Assembly (NCBI RefSeq): GCF_002368035.1
Contig: NZ_AP018223.1
Location: 257,016-321,015 of the forward strand
Length of the DNA: 64,000 nt
Reading direction: 5' to 3'
Origin: Nostoc linckia NIES-25
Lineage (GTDB): Bacteria > Cyanobacteriota > Cyanobacteriia > Cyanobacteriales > Nostocaceae
The notes under the pieces were generated by a model that was not told the origin of the DNA, did no database searches, and was given only the letters and a program-made list of their open reading frames with translations. Below, piece after piece: positions 26,873-35,730 of this stretch; the first letter of the stretch is position 1, and each line of letters starts with the position of its first letter. The position numbers were made by a program, and so were the translations under genes.

Positions 26873-28147
26873 ATGAACTCTACCACCGAAAAACGCATCG
26901 CCTTGATTTCCGTCCACGGAGACCCAGCGATTGAAATAGGGAAAGAAGAAGCTGGGGGACAAAATGTTTACGTGCGCCATGTGGGTGAAGCGCTAGCGCA
27001 ACTTGGATGGGAAGTTGATATGTTTACCCGCAAGGTTAGTCTGGAGCAAGACTCAATCGTTCAACATAGCGAGAATTGTCGAACTATTCGTTTAAAAGCA
27101 GGCCCCTTGGAGTTTGTGCCCAGAGATGATATTTTTGGATATTTACCAGAATTTGTGGAAAATTTCCTCAAATTCCAAATAAAAAATGATATAAAGTACC
27201 AGCTAGTTCACACTAACTACTGGCTTTCTAGCTGGGTAGGGATGGAATTGAAGAAAATCCAAGGAGTTAAACAGGTTCACACCTACCACTCTTTAGGAGC
27301 AGTAAAATATAACACCATAGATAATATTCCGTTGATTGCCAGCCAGCGATTGGCTGTGGAAAAACAAGTGCTGGAGACAGCAGAACGAATTGTAGCAACG
27401 AGTCCGCAGGAAAACGAACATATGCGATCGCTCGTTTCCACCAAGGGTAATATCGATATCATTCCCTGCGGTACAGATATTCAGCGATTTGGTTCGATTG
27501 GACGAGACGCAGCGAGATTAGAATTAGGAATCGCTCCAGATGCCAAAATTGTATTGTATGTCGGTCGTTTCGATCCACGCAAAGGTATAGAAACCTTAGT
27601 GCGTGCACTAAATGAGTCTCAATTACGGGAGTCCAACAACCTCAAGCTAATTATTGGTGGTGGTAGCACTCCGGGTAACAGCGATGGAATCGAGCGCGAT
27701 CGCATTGAACAAATTATTAACGAATTAGGGATGAGTGACGTAACCATTCTTCCCGGCCGTTTGAGTCAAGATATTTTGCCAACTTATTACGCAGCAGCTG
27801 ATGTTTGCGTTGTTCCCAGTCACTACGAACCCTTTGGATTGGTGGCAATTGAAGCGATGGCCAGCGGTACACCAGTGGTAGCAAGCGATGTTGGCGGACT
27901 TCAGTTTACTGTAGTTAACGAACAAACCGGTTTATTAGCACCAGCGCAAGATGTAGCTGCTTTTGCAAATGCGATCGACAGAATTCTGTTGAATAGAGAA
28001 TGGCGAGATGAGTTAGGTAAAGCTGGTAGAAAGCGCGTCGAAACTAAGTTTAGTTGGGATGGCGTCGCAAATCAACTGGGCGAACTCTACAACGAGATTT
28101 TGGGAGAAACAGCCAAAGAACTAAAACCAGCATTGCTTACCAAATAA
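26873..28147 (+). CDS. GT4 glycosyltransferase, probable minimal sucrose-phosphate synthase
   Basis: 424 residues, GT-B fold. The N-terminal half has SVHGDPAIEIGKEEAGGQNV, the GGQNV glycine loop shared by sucrose synthases and sucrose-phosphate synthases, then HTNYWLSSWVG and QVHTYHSLG. The C-terminal half has YVGRFDPRKGIETL, the IIGGGSTPG strand and the donor-binding EPFGLVAIEAMASGTPVVAS. This matches the short one-domain SPS of heterocyst-forming cyanobacteria, which joins UDP- or ADP-glucose to fructose-6-phosphate. MshA-type transferases are close relatives, so the substrate is inferred. No phosphatase gene is adjacent. Confidence 0.8.
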   Translation: MNSTTEKRIALISVHGDPAIEIGKEEAGGQNVYVRHVGEALAQLGWEVDMFTRKVSLEQDSIVQHSENCRTIRLKAGPLEFVPRDDIFGYLPEFVENFLKFQIKNDIKYQLVHTNYWLSSWVGMELKKIQGVKQVHTYHSLGAVKYNTIDNIPLIASQRLAVEKQVLETAERIVATSPQENEHMRSLVSTKGNIDIIPCGTDIQRFGSIGRDAARLELGIAPDAKIVLYVGRFDPRKGIETLVRALNESQLRESNNLKLIIGGGSTPGNSDGIERDRIEQIINELGMSDVTILPGRLSQDILPTYYAAADVCVVPSHYEPFGLVAIEAMASGTPVVASDVGGLQFTVVNEQTGLLAPAQDVAAFANAIDRILLNREWRDELGKAGRKRVETKFSWDGVANQLGELYNEILGETAKELKPALLTK

Positions 28148-28196
28148 CCTTCTTAGTAACAGGTAATTGGCAATAACCAATACATAATCATCAATA

Positions 28197-28224
28197 TTGG
28201 GGTAGCACACATGTGCTACCCCAA
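28197..28224. terminator. Palindrome after the sugar transferase gene
   Basis: TTGGGGTAGCACA pairs with TGTGCTACCCCAA around CA. The near-perfect 28-base palindrome lies 50 bases after the stop. The T-run is poor (TGTTGT), so it may also be one of the scattered palindromic repeats. Confidence 0.5.
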
Positions 28225-28519
28225 TGTTGTATGCGTGTTCTGAGAATTGAATTTTGCCCCTTGAAGTTCTCAACATTCTCTGTATTGGTGATTTTTGGTG
28301 GTATAACGGTAGTCACATAGGTTAGGAGATTTTAAAAACTTGAATGCCAGGCATAGTAAGACTTTTGCCTCCTGCATCTTGACAAGAGGCGCTTCAAAGT
28401 GAAAAAGCTCAAGCTTGGAACTAGAGAAATCGCTGAAGAAAGTTAAACCTCTCCATATAGATAGGGTCTGGAGAATTTTCGTCAGCGTAAAATAAACTGA
28501 AAACTGTATCAGAGTTGTC

Positions 28520-28771
28520 ATGAGTGAACTAATTTTTGAGCCAAATAAGATTTATGAGTTTGCAAATATCGAGAATTTTCGAGTCTCCTGGAGATTGAAA
28601 TACTTAGAAACAGTTTTCAACCCAGCCAATAAAGAAATACGCTTACATTTTCATAAGCTGGAATCTTCTGTTGAAGAACAACAAGATATCTACTTGAGTC
28701 AAAGCGATATCAATCAACAAGTAGGCAGCATTAATGAAGCTAGCGAATATGAAGTTAGGTATGAGTACTAA
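28520..28771 (+). CDS. Small hypothetical protein
   Basis: 83 residues, acidic, with no membrane segment or known motif (SELIFEPNKIYEFANIENFR at the start; EASEYEVRYEY at the end). Its composition looks like a real soluble protein rather than a shadow, and no longer frame overlaps it. The ribosome binding site is weak. Not recognised. Confidence 0.45.
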   Translation: MSELIFEPNKIYEFANIENFRVSWRLKYLETVFNPANKEIRLHFHKLESSVEEQQDIYLSQSDINQQVGSINEASEYEVRYEY

Positions 28772-29242
28772 GAGCCGCTCATACCTCAATACGGTTCAGT
28801 TAAGGACAGGACTTAGCCAAAATTAAGAAATAACGAACCGCAAAGGGCGCAAAGAACACGAAGGAATAAGAGCAAGAGAGAGTTTTCGCACAAGTCCTGA
28901 AAGGTTTTTGGCGCTAACTGAACTGTATTGGCTTATACCTAATGGTGGTAAAAGCATTGCAAGCATAACCAGGGTTGTAGAGGTTAGATCGATCGCTAGA
29001 GATTAAGTACGTATGTGGGTTTGAAATTAATCACGAAATATTACATCAGTTTTCAGTAGAGACGTAGCACTGCTACGTCTCTACATTGTTTTTCACCAGT
29101 TAGACAACGTAAATAATATTAATAGCAGGACAAATGCAGTTAGGTTGATTAATGCTGACCGCTTTTTGATGTTATGCCAGTATGAACTAGACGCGATAGC
29201 ATATACTGGGCATCGATATTTGAAAGTTAATAATTAATTTTT
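28772..29242. other. Gap with a perfect hairpin repeat
   Basis: GTAGAGACGTAGCA (29056-29069) pairs with TGCTACGTCTCTAC (29071-29084), a palindrome found many times in cyanobacterial genomes. GCAAAGGGCGCAAAGAACAC near 28840 is another dispersed fragment. No gene is seen. Confidence 0.55.
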
Positions 29243-30988
29243 GTGCAACCAGTTGACTTTACCACCCTAAAAGCTGCTTGTAGCGAACTACGCACGAACT
29301 GGCTACCCTCAAGGACAGAGCAAGTTTACCAGCGCGATCGCTATACTATTGCCATAGCATTACGCACCTTGAAACAGCGGGGTTGGCTAGAGATTTCTTG
29401 GCATCCTCAAGCTGCACATATTTGCATCGGCGATCCGCCACCACGAATTCCGGATACTTTTACCTTCAGCCAACAACTGATACACCAATTGGGTGGTTTG
29501 GCCTTAGTGGCAATTGAAGCGATCGCTCCTTGGGAACGCGTTATCGATCTACAATTTGCTCGGCGTCCTGGTGAAAGTGCCCTATATCATGTGTATGTAG
29601 AAATTATGGGCAAGTATAGCAATGTCATTCTTACCGATGCCAGCAATATAACCATCGCTCCTGCACATCAAGTCAGTCAGCAACAATCTAGCGTCCGTCC
29701 CATTCAAACCGGACAACCTTACGAAACACCACCTAAACTGACTGGGACTCTCCCGAATTTGAGCGAATCTCAAGAACGCTGGCAAGAACGGGTAAGTTTA
29801 GTACCAGGAGCAATCAAGCGGCAATTACTCAAAAGTTATAGTGGTTTAAGTGCTGCGCTGCTAGAATCAATGTTGTTAGCAGCAAATATCCCACCAGAAA
29901 CATCAACCGATACCCTTAAACCTGAAGATTGGCAAAGGTTGTTTGAGCGTTGGCAAGAATGGCTGCAAGCCTTAGTTGCAAGTAAATTTCAACCCGCTTG
30001 GACAAAAGACGGTTACACAGTAATGGGTTGGGGCGGAGTGAAAACCGCTAAAGACACCCAAGAATTACTCAACCGTTATTACACTGACCAACTCAATCAA
30101 CAGTTATTTTCCCAATTGCGGCATCAGTTGAGTCAGAAATTAAATAATATTTTGGAGAAATTACACAACAAAGCTCAAACTTTTAAGACACGCTTGCAGC
30201 AATCAGATCGAGCCGATGAATATCGCCAAAAAGCTGATTTATTAATGGCTCACCTGCAAAACTGGGAACCAGGGATGAAAGAGATAATTATCCCAGATTT
30301 TGAGAATAATCAGCCAGTAGCGATCGCTCTGCAACCGGATAAAAACGCCGTCCAAAATGCCCAAAGTCTTTACAAACAGCACCAAAAACTCAAACGCGCT
30401 CGTTCTGCTGTGGAACCGCTACTTTTAGAAGTGCAGACAGAAATTAATTATTTAGAGCAAGTGCAGGCTGCGATCGATCAGATAGATAACTACCAAACAG
30501 CAGAAGATTTGCAAGCTTTAGAAGAAATTCGCGAAGAATTGATTGGGCAAAAGTATTTACAAGATCCAGAGTACCGCGATCGCGCCAGCAATGAAAACTC
30601 CATCAGCAACTTTTATCATTACCGTACTCCCAACGGCTTTGAAGTATTAATCGGTCGCAATAATCGCCAAAATGACCAATTAACTTTTCGTGTAGCTGGG
30701 GATTATGACCTCTGGTTCCACGCTCAAGAAATTCCGGGTAGTCATGTACTACTACGCCTTGAACCCGGTGCTGTTGCAGAAGAGGCTGATTTGCAATTTG
30801 TTGCTAATCTTGCAGCTTACTACAGTCGCGCCCGTCAGAGTGACCAAGTACCAGTGGTATACACTCAGCTAAAACACGTCTACAAACCCAAAGGCGCAAA
30901 ACCCGGAATTGCCATTTACAAGCAAGAAACCATCCTCTGGGGAAAACCACAATTAGTCGTTGGGCATAGGGCAAAACCCTTCGGGTAG
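29243..30988 (+). CDS. rqcH: NFACT-family Rqc2/RqcH protein
   Basis: 581 residues from a GTG at 29243 (MQPVDFTTLKAACSELR). Domains: NFACT-N at about 1-200, paired helix-hairpin-helix regions, a long coiled coil (about 280-430) and the NFACT-R domain with DLWFHAQEIPGSHVLLR and QLKHVYKPKGAKPG near the end. The family binds obstructed 50S subunits carrying peptidyl-tRNA and adds a C-terminal alanine tail that marks the stalled chain for proteolysis. The acidic-Arg pair of the NFACT-N domain appears as ER (98-99, WERVIDLQF) rather than DR. It is transcribed alone. Confidence 0.85.
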   Translation: MQPVDFTTLKAACSELRTNWLPSRTEQVYQRDRYTIAIALRTLKQRGWLEISWHPQAAHICIGDPPPRIPDTFTFSQQLIHQLGGLALVAIEAIAPWERVIDLQFARRPGESALYHVYVEIMGKYSNVILTDASNITIAPAHQVSQQQSSVRPIQTGQPYETPPKLTGTLPNLSESQERWQERVSLVPGAIKRQLLKSYSGLSAALLESMLLAANIPPETSTDTLKPEDWQRLFERWQEWLQALVASKFQPAWTKDGYTVMGWGGVKTAKDTQELLNRYYTDQLNQQLFSQLRHQLSQKLNNILEKLHNKAQTFKTRLQQSDRADEYRQKADLLMAHLQNWEPGMKEIIIPDFENNQPVAIALQPDKNAVQNAQSLYKQHQKLKRARSAVEPLLLEVQTEINYLEQVQAAIDQIDNYQTAEDLQALEEIREELIGQKYLQDPEYRDRASNENSISNFYHYRTPNGFEVLIGRNNRQNDQLTFRVAGDYDLWFHAQEIPGSHVLLRLEPGAVAEEADLQFVANLAAYYSRARQSDQVPVVYTQLKHVYKPKGAKPGIAIYKQETILWGKPQLVVGHRAKPFG

Positions 30989-31140
30989 GGGAAAGGGGAA
31001 AGGGTAAAGGGTAAAGGGGAAAGGTTAAAGGTTAAAGGTTTTTTCTTTTCCTTTTCCCCTAAACCCGACAAGTATTGGGATCTTTCCTTTCCCCTTTGCC
31101 CCTTCCCCTTTCCCCTTTGCCCCTTGCCTCTTCTACCCTA
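30989..31140. repeat. Facing heptamer arrays after rqcH
   Basis: GGGGAAAGGGGAAAGGG-type units run from 30988 to 31040, and the complementary CCTTTCCCCTTTGCCCC-type units run from 31085 to 31130. The two could form a long imperfect stem and may end the rqcH transcript. Confidence 0.7.
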
Positions 31141-31230
31141 CGTTGTAGCCAATTCTCCTCATAGATAGAAGTTTTTAAATTTTGCTTATATCTTTTTTTG
31201 ATGAAATTTTCTGAAAAATCTGTGTTGGCT

Positions 31231-31356
31231 GTTACAATATTGTTAAGAAAAGTTGCCCGTTGCATTTTGGGAACGCGCAATTGGGTTTTAACTCTCTTGA
31301 GAAGACAACGCGAAAAAAACATTTTTTAGACCAGCTGTGGGAGGCTGGTCTTTTTG
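31231..31356 (+). ncRNA. Candidate small RNA ending in a strong terminator
   Basis: TACAAT at 31231 could serve as a -10 box. GACCAGC (31329-31335) pairs with GCTGGTC (31344-31350) and is followed by TTTTTGTT, a clear rho-independent terminator with no gene ending before it. The 100 bases between have no convincing frame. It could also be the late terminator of rqcH. Confidence 0.4.
31328..31356 (+). terminator. Rho-independent terminator
   Basis: A seven-base GACCAGC/GCTGGTC stem with a five-T tail. An A/T-rich run on the other side (ATTTTTTA) means it could work in both directions. Confidence 0.75.
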
Positions 31357-31701
31357 TTATTATCACCAAACTTTTTCTTGGATTTTGGTGAGATGAACTA
31401 CTCGATCGCTTATCAAACATCAAACACAAATCAAAGATGGCTTAAAATTAACTTTAATGTCATCAGATCCTCACATTTAACGACATAATAAATTGGCTCT
31501 AAAGGCGTACAACTGTACCCTCCAACTTATGGATCGGGTATTTTATGAAATAGTATTACGTGTGCCTTCAAGGAAAATATTAAATTTTTTACTCATTTAT
31601 TGCCATAAAATTACTTAATTTTATGGCTTTGCGTTCTTCGGGATTAGTTCAAAAATTAAGTACTCTTACAGTGGTAAGGGAGTAATTTTTAAATAGCACA
31701 G

Positions 31702-31740
31702 AAAATCAAGACGCAAAAGATAAGTTTGCGTCTTGATTTT
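31702..31740 (-). terminator. Terminator of the porin gene
   Basis: A 16-base perfect stem: AAAATCAAGACGCAAA (31702-31717) with TTTGCGTCTTGATTTT (31725-31740). It starts 13 bases after the porin stop on the minus strand and ends in a T-run in both directions. Confidence 0.85.
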
Positions 31741-31753
31741 GAGATTTTCAAAA

Positions 31754-33376
31754 TTAGAAACTGAATGTAGTTCTCAGGGCGCCAATAACAACATCATCAT
31801 TATCATTGTTATGATCTGGCGATGTTAGCCAAATGACTCCTGGGGTAATGGTGATATTATCGCTGAGCTTATATTGGTAGAATGCTTCCAAATGATAAGA
31901 TGTGTCCTCATCTGTAGCTAATCCTACGAGGCTAGAACTTGTAACTTTAGGCTCCACACCCGCAATAATACCTGCTAAACTACCTTTTGTACCGAGGTCG
32001 GGGAACCCAAGGGTAACAGCATAGTTCCAAATGTCAACGTCTCCACGGTTTCCTCTCAAGCTTCGAGTGTTAGTGTATCCAACCCAACCACCTAAAACTA
32101 TGTTGTCAGTAATGCCAATGGATGCTTGCACGCCGTAAGAATTACTGGAAAATCCGACTTCTTCTTCTGGTAAACCTTGGATAGCTGCTATATCTTGGAA
32201 GGTTGCTGCATTGCTGCCTGTGAGTAGTGGTTGGTTGTAAGAATTGATGTAAGTTAAACCAAGAGAAATGCGATCGTTTGGTTGAACTGTCAACTGTGCC
32301 AGGGCACCATAAGAACCATTGAACAAACCATTATTAGGTGTAGGGTTATTAGCTGTACCACTCAAATACCCTAGACTTAGCGATAATTGTTCGCTAAATT
32401 CGTATGTTAATCCTAATCCCGCGCCGTTTATCTGGTTATAAATTGGGTTACGCGTACCAAAGGTAGACAAAGCACCAAAAGCGCCATCACCATCAAAGAT
32501 ATTGACAGTACTAGTTAGGTCATCGGCTGCACCTGCATTGGCAATAGCAACCACCTCTGTCTTCTTGCCCAAGGGAAATCTGTAAAATAGTGCATCGATC
32601 GCAGCAGTAGTGGTACCATCCTCACCAGCAAAGAATAAATTGCCCTCTGGCGTACCAATGTCAGGGCTGAGAATATTATTCGCCTGGATTCTAGTGAACA
32701 GCGTGTCTTGTCCTGTGAAGCTGGTGACAAGTTCTATCCGTGCCCGTACCCCTAAAGTGGTATTTTCGTCTGTAATTTCTGCGCCGTTGACTGTATTTCC
32801 TGACAAAACATCGCTAACGACGGCAACAACTTGTCCTTGCAGTTTAGTTGTAGTAGAAAACTGATTGGCTTCCAATTCAGCTGTGCGTGCTTCTACTGCA
32901 TCCACACGACCCCGGAGTGTCGCTAGTTCGGCGGAAAATTCTTCTTGCAGTTTTTGTAATGCGGCTAAATCTTGTTTGCTAACTAAATCGCCTGTGGCTG
33001 TGGCAATTAATTCATTAACGCGATCTAGACAAGCATTCAAACCAGCAGCAAACTCATACCGCGTCAGTGCCCGATTACCACGATAAGTGCTATTTGGATA
33101 TCCTGCAATACAACCATACCGTTCTACCAGCGATTGCAATGCTTGGAAAGCCCAGTCTGTAGTTTGCACATCTGACAACTGAGACACTGAAGTAACTTGT
33201 GCCATTGTTTTATTTTCAGATATGTTCTCAACCTTGGTGTTTGGACTAGCTAAAACTTGCGGTTGATTGATTTGGGAAGTACCAGATGTTTCACCTGCAA
33301 ATGCAGCAGTACTTAGAAATACCATTGCACTGCACACAGCTGGATTAACTAGCAGATATTGACAAACTTTTTGCAT
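31754..33376 (-). CDS. Iron-uptake-type porin with SLH domain
   Basis: 540 residues. A signal peptide ends near AAFA-GET (about residue 27). An SLH domain follows (VSQLSDVQTTDWAFQALQSL ... YRGNRALTRYEFAAGL), which binds pigmented peptidoglycan polysaccharide. Then comes a coiled coil (LAALQKLQEEFSAELATLRG) and a C-terminal OprB-like beta-barrel ending in aromatic F (ALRTTFSF). This is the usual cyanobacterial outer-membrane porin plan; members are tied to ion and iron uptake. It is divergent from znuA with a Fur/Zur-like box in the shared gap, so it may help bring metal across the outer membrane. Substrate is inferred. Confidence 0.88.
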   Translation of the reverse strand: MQKVCQYLLVNPAVCSAMVFLSTAAFAGETSGTSQINQPQVLASPNTKVENISENKTMAQVTSVSQLSDVQTTDWAFQALQSLVERYGCIAGYPNSTYRGNRALTRYEFAAGLNACLDRVNELIATATGDLVSKQDLAALQKLQEEFSAELATLRGRVDAVEARTAELEANQFSTTTKLQGQVVAVVSDVLSGNTVNGAEITDENTTLGVRARIELVTSFTGQDTLFTRIQANNILSPDIGTPEGNLFFAGEDGTTTAAIDALFYRFPLGKKTEVVAIANAGAADDLTSTVNIFDGDGAFGALSTFGTRNPIYNQINGAGLGLTYEFSEQLSLSLGYLSGTANNPTPNNGLFNGSYGALAQLTVQPNDRISLGLTYINSYNQPLLTGSNAATFQDIAAIQGLPEEEVGFSSNSYGVQASIGITDNIVLGGWVGYTNTRSLRGNRGDVDIWNYAVTLGFPDLGTKGSLAGIIAGVEPKVTSSSLVGLATDEDTSYHLEAFYQYKLSDNITITPGVIWLTSPDHNNDNDDVVIGALRTTFSF

Positions 33377-33573
33377 TTTCTCCTCACACCGATCTACAAT
33401 TCGCGCTCACACCGGACTTTTTATTAAAAACTCGTCAGTAATTTTATCAGAAGTCTGCAAGCTTTTTAACAAAATATGTCAATAAATCCTAATTTTTTTA
33501 GGAAACTTTAATTGCAAATGGATCGTTACCAAAGAAATAGTTGTCAATTTTTATACTCAAAAATGTATTTTTT

Positions 33574-33592
33574 GAGAATGAGAATTATTATA
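33574..33592 (+). promoter_or_regulatory. Fur/Zur-like operator
   Basis: GAGAAT-GAGAAT-T-ATTATA fits the 6-6-1-6 Fur-family layout (model GATAAT-GATAAT-C-ATTATC) with few mismatches. It lies about 80 bases before the znuA start and 200 before the porin start. In Anabaena, Zur is known to control znu genes and some porins, so Zur is the likelier owner. Confidence 0.6.
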
Positions 33593-33674
33593 ATATCGGA
33601 TGTAGAATAAGTATCATTGTCAACAAAAATTGTGGTTAAAGTACAACAACCATTGGTTTTGCGGAGGAAACAAC

Positions 33675-34694
33675 GTGGTGGGGAATTGGAGAAAATTCAG
33701 AACATACAGACGACGAAACGGCATCGTATCATTAATTGCTCTGCTAATATTGTCGATCGCTGCTGGCTGTAGCGAATCGAATCAGAATCAAGGAACAGCT
33801 GTCCAACAGTCCCCACAAGCACAGGAAGCTGCATCTACTCCAACAGCACAGCCCAGAAAAACTAAAGTAGTGACCACATTTTTGCCCATATATTTGTTTA
33901 CCAAGGCAGTGGCTGGAAATGTCGCCGATGTCGAAATTTTAGTGCCACCTGGTACGGAGGTACATGAATACCAAGCGACACCGGAAAATGTGAAAGCGAT
34001 CGCCACAGCTAATGTATTAGTAAAAAATGGTTTAGGGTTAGAAGAATTTTTGTCAGATACTGTCAAAAATGCCCAAAATTCTAAATTAATAGAAATTGAT
34101 GCCAGTAAAGATATTAAACCCTCAAATGAAATTTCACCTGTTGAGAAAACAGCCAAAAGCGAAGAAGATCGCGACCACGAACATGGTAAAGGTAATCCTC
34201 ACGTTTGGTTAGATCCAGTTTTGGCAAAACAGCAAGTCAGCAATATTCGTGATGGTTTAATAGCTGCCGATCCAGGAAATCAAGCTATTTACGAGGCTAA
34301 TGCTGCGGCTTATATTAAAGAATTAGAAACATTAAACAGCGAATTTCAAGAGACATTACAAAAAACTCCTAATTGCACTTTCGTGACCTTTCATGATGCC
34401 TTTCCATACTTAGCCAAACGCTACAAGCTCAAGCAAGTCGCTGTGGTAGAAATTCCCGAAGATCAACTTTCGCCAATAGATGTGCAAAATGCGATCGACG
34501 CCGTGAAAAAGTATAAAGTTAAAGCCTTATTTAGCGAACCAGGAGTAGATAATAAATTGCTGACTAGTCTCTCAAAAGACTTGAAGTTAAATTTGCGTAC
34601 TTTAGATTCTCTGGAAGCTGGTGAAACAAATCCGCAGTATTATTTACAAGCAATGAAAGCTAACTTACAAACTTTAGAAAGTGCATGTAAATAG
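33675..34694 (+). CDS. znuA: Zinc ABC transporter, substrate-binding lipoprotein
   Basis: 339 residues from the GTG at 33675, chosen because GGAGG sits seven bases upstream; the frame is open to a TTG at 33630. A lipoprotein signal, ALLILSIAAGC, gives the lipidated Cys. The mature protein has the cluster-9 binding fold. Metal ligands are seen in PPGTEVHEYQATP, the His/Asp-rich loop EEDRDHEHGKGNPHVW, TFHDAFPYLAKRY and FSEPGVDN. The charged His loop marks ZnuA rather than MntC. It captures zinc in the periplasm for the ZnuB/ZnuC pump encoded just downstream. Confidence 0.88.
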   Translation: MVGNWRKFRTYRRRNGIVSLIALLILSIAAGCSESNQNQGTAVQQSPQAQEAASTPTAQPRKTKVVTTFLPIYLFTKAVAGNVADVEILVPPGTEVHEYQATPENVKAIATANVLVKNGLGLEEFLSDTVKNAQNSKLIEIDASKDIKPSNEISPVEKTAKSEEDRDHEHGKGNPHVWLDPVLAKQQVSNIRDGLIAADPGNQAIYEANAAAYIKELETLNSEFQETLQKTPNCTFVTFHDAFPYLAKRYKLKQVAVVEIPEDQLSPIDVQNAIDAVKKYKVKALFSEPGVDNKLLTSLSKDLKLNLRTLDSLEAGETNPQYYLQAMKANLQTLESACK

Positions 34695-34800
34695 ATTTGG
34701 TATCAGTCATTTGTCCTTAGTCCTTTGCCTCTCGTCCTTTACAAATTACCAATGACCAATGACCAATAACCAATGACCAATAACCAATGACCAATGACTA

Positions 34801-35601
34801 ATGACTAATAACATTGCTATTTTAAAAGTAGAAGGATTAACAGTCTATCAAGGCAGTTATCTAGCTATCCGAGATGTTTCCTTTGAATTGTTTCCAGGAA
34901 CAGATACAGCTATAGTTGGCCCCAACGGTGCTGGTAAAAGTACTCTGATAAAAGCCGTTTTAGATTTGATACCTCGAAGTGCTGGTACGATTGAAATATT
35001 GGATCGCCCAATTGCAAAGCTGGGGCATTTGCGTCACTTGTTGGGGTATATGCCGCAAAATTTCTTCTTTGACCGCAGCTTTCCGATTTCTGTCAGGGAA
35101 TTGGTAGGACTAGGATGGACAAGCGAAGGCAAAAGGCAAAAGGCAAAAGGCAAAAGAGAAGATTCATTTTTCTCAAAATTGTGGAGACAAGACCAGGATA
35201 AATTGCTAGCAGTAACAGAAGCTTTGCGGCGAACCGATGCTTATCATTTACAGCATCAAGCTATTGGTACTCTTAGCGGCGGTCAGTTGAAGCGCGTGTT
35301 GTTGGCTTATTGTCTGGTGAAGCCACGGAAATTGTTGGTACTAGATGAAGCCTTTGCTGGGGTTGATGTACAAGGCGCCGCAGATTTTTACGCTTTGCTA
35401 AATGAATTAAAGCGGCAAGAGGGTTGGACAGTATTGCAAGTTTCCCATGATATTGATATGGTAAGCCGTCATTGCGATCGCGTGCTTTGTCTCAATCAAA
35501 CGATTGTTTGCACAGGAAAACCAGAAATTGCCCTTTCACCGCAAAATCTCTTAGCAACCTATGGCCCAGGGTTCAGCCGCTACCAGCACAATCACGATTA
35601 A
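34801..35601 (+). CDS. znuC: Zinc ABC transporter, ATP-binding protein
   Basis: 266 residues. Walker A GPNGAGKST, Q-loop GYMPQNFFFDRSFPI, signature LSGGQLKRV, Walker B KLLVLDEAFAGVD and the H-loop SHDIDM are all intact. It powers import through ZnuB. Odd point: after residue 108 a basic stretch, EGKRQKAKGKRED, is encoded by a GGCAAAA heptamer array (35127-35163) that keeps the frame. The ATG at 34801 lies at the edge of a CAATGAC repeat array. It is second in znuA-znuC-znuB. Confidence 0.9.
   Translation: MTNNIAILKVEGLTVYQGSYLAIRDVSFELFPGTDTAIVGPNGAGKSTLIKAVLDLIPRSAGTIEILDRPIAKLGHLRHLLGYMPQNFFFDRSFPISVRELVGLGWTSEGKRQKAKGKREDSFFSKLWRQDQDKLLAVTEALRRTDAYHLQHQAIGTLSGGQLKRVLLAYCLVKPRKLLVLDEAFAGVDVQGAADFYALLNELKRQEGWTVLQVSHDIDMVSRHCDRVLCLNQTIVCTGKPEIALSPQNLLATYGPGFSRYQHNHD
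35127..35163. repeat. GGCAAAA heptamer array inside znuC
   Basis: AAGGCAAAAGGCAAAAGGC and on: about four and a half heptamers. Because three heptamers equal 21 bases, the frame is held. It encodes a Lys/Arg-rich loop between the Q-loop and the signature motif. Confidence 0.85.
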
Positions 35602-35730
35602 GTTGGGTATGGGGGATTGGGGGTGTGGGAGAGGATGGGGAAGAAATCTTTCCCACCTCTCCCCACACTTCCTCATCTCCTCCCTCTCTTCTCACACCTC
35701 CCCAGTCACCAGTCACCAGTCCCCAGAATC
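35602..35730. repeat. Heptamer repeats between znuC and znuB
   Basis: GGGGGATTGGGGGTGTGG and CCAGTCACCAGTCACCAGTC arrays. They open the reading frame upstream of znuB (to 35617), but that extension is repeat-encoded and unlikely to be translated. Confidence 0.8.

Noticed and set aside
31059..31429. Minus-strand frames after rqcH
   Set aside because: They run through heptamer repeats and a terminator and show no protein-like features.
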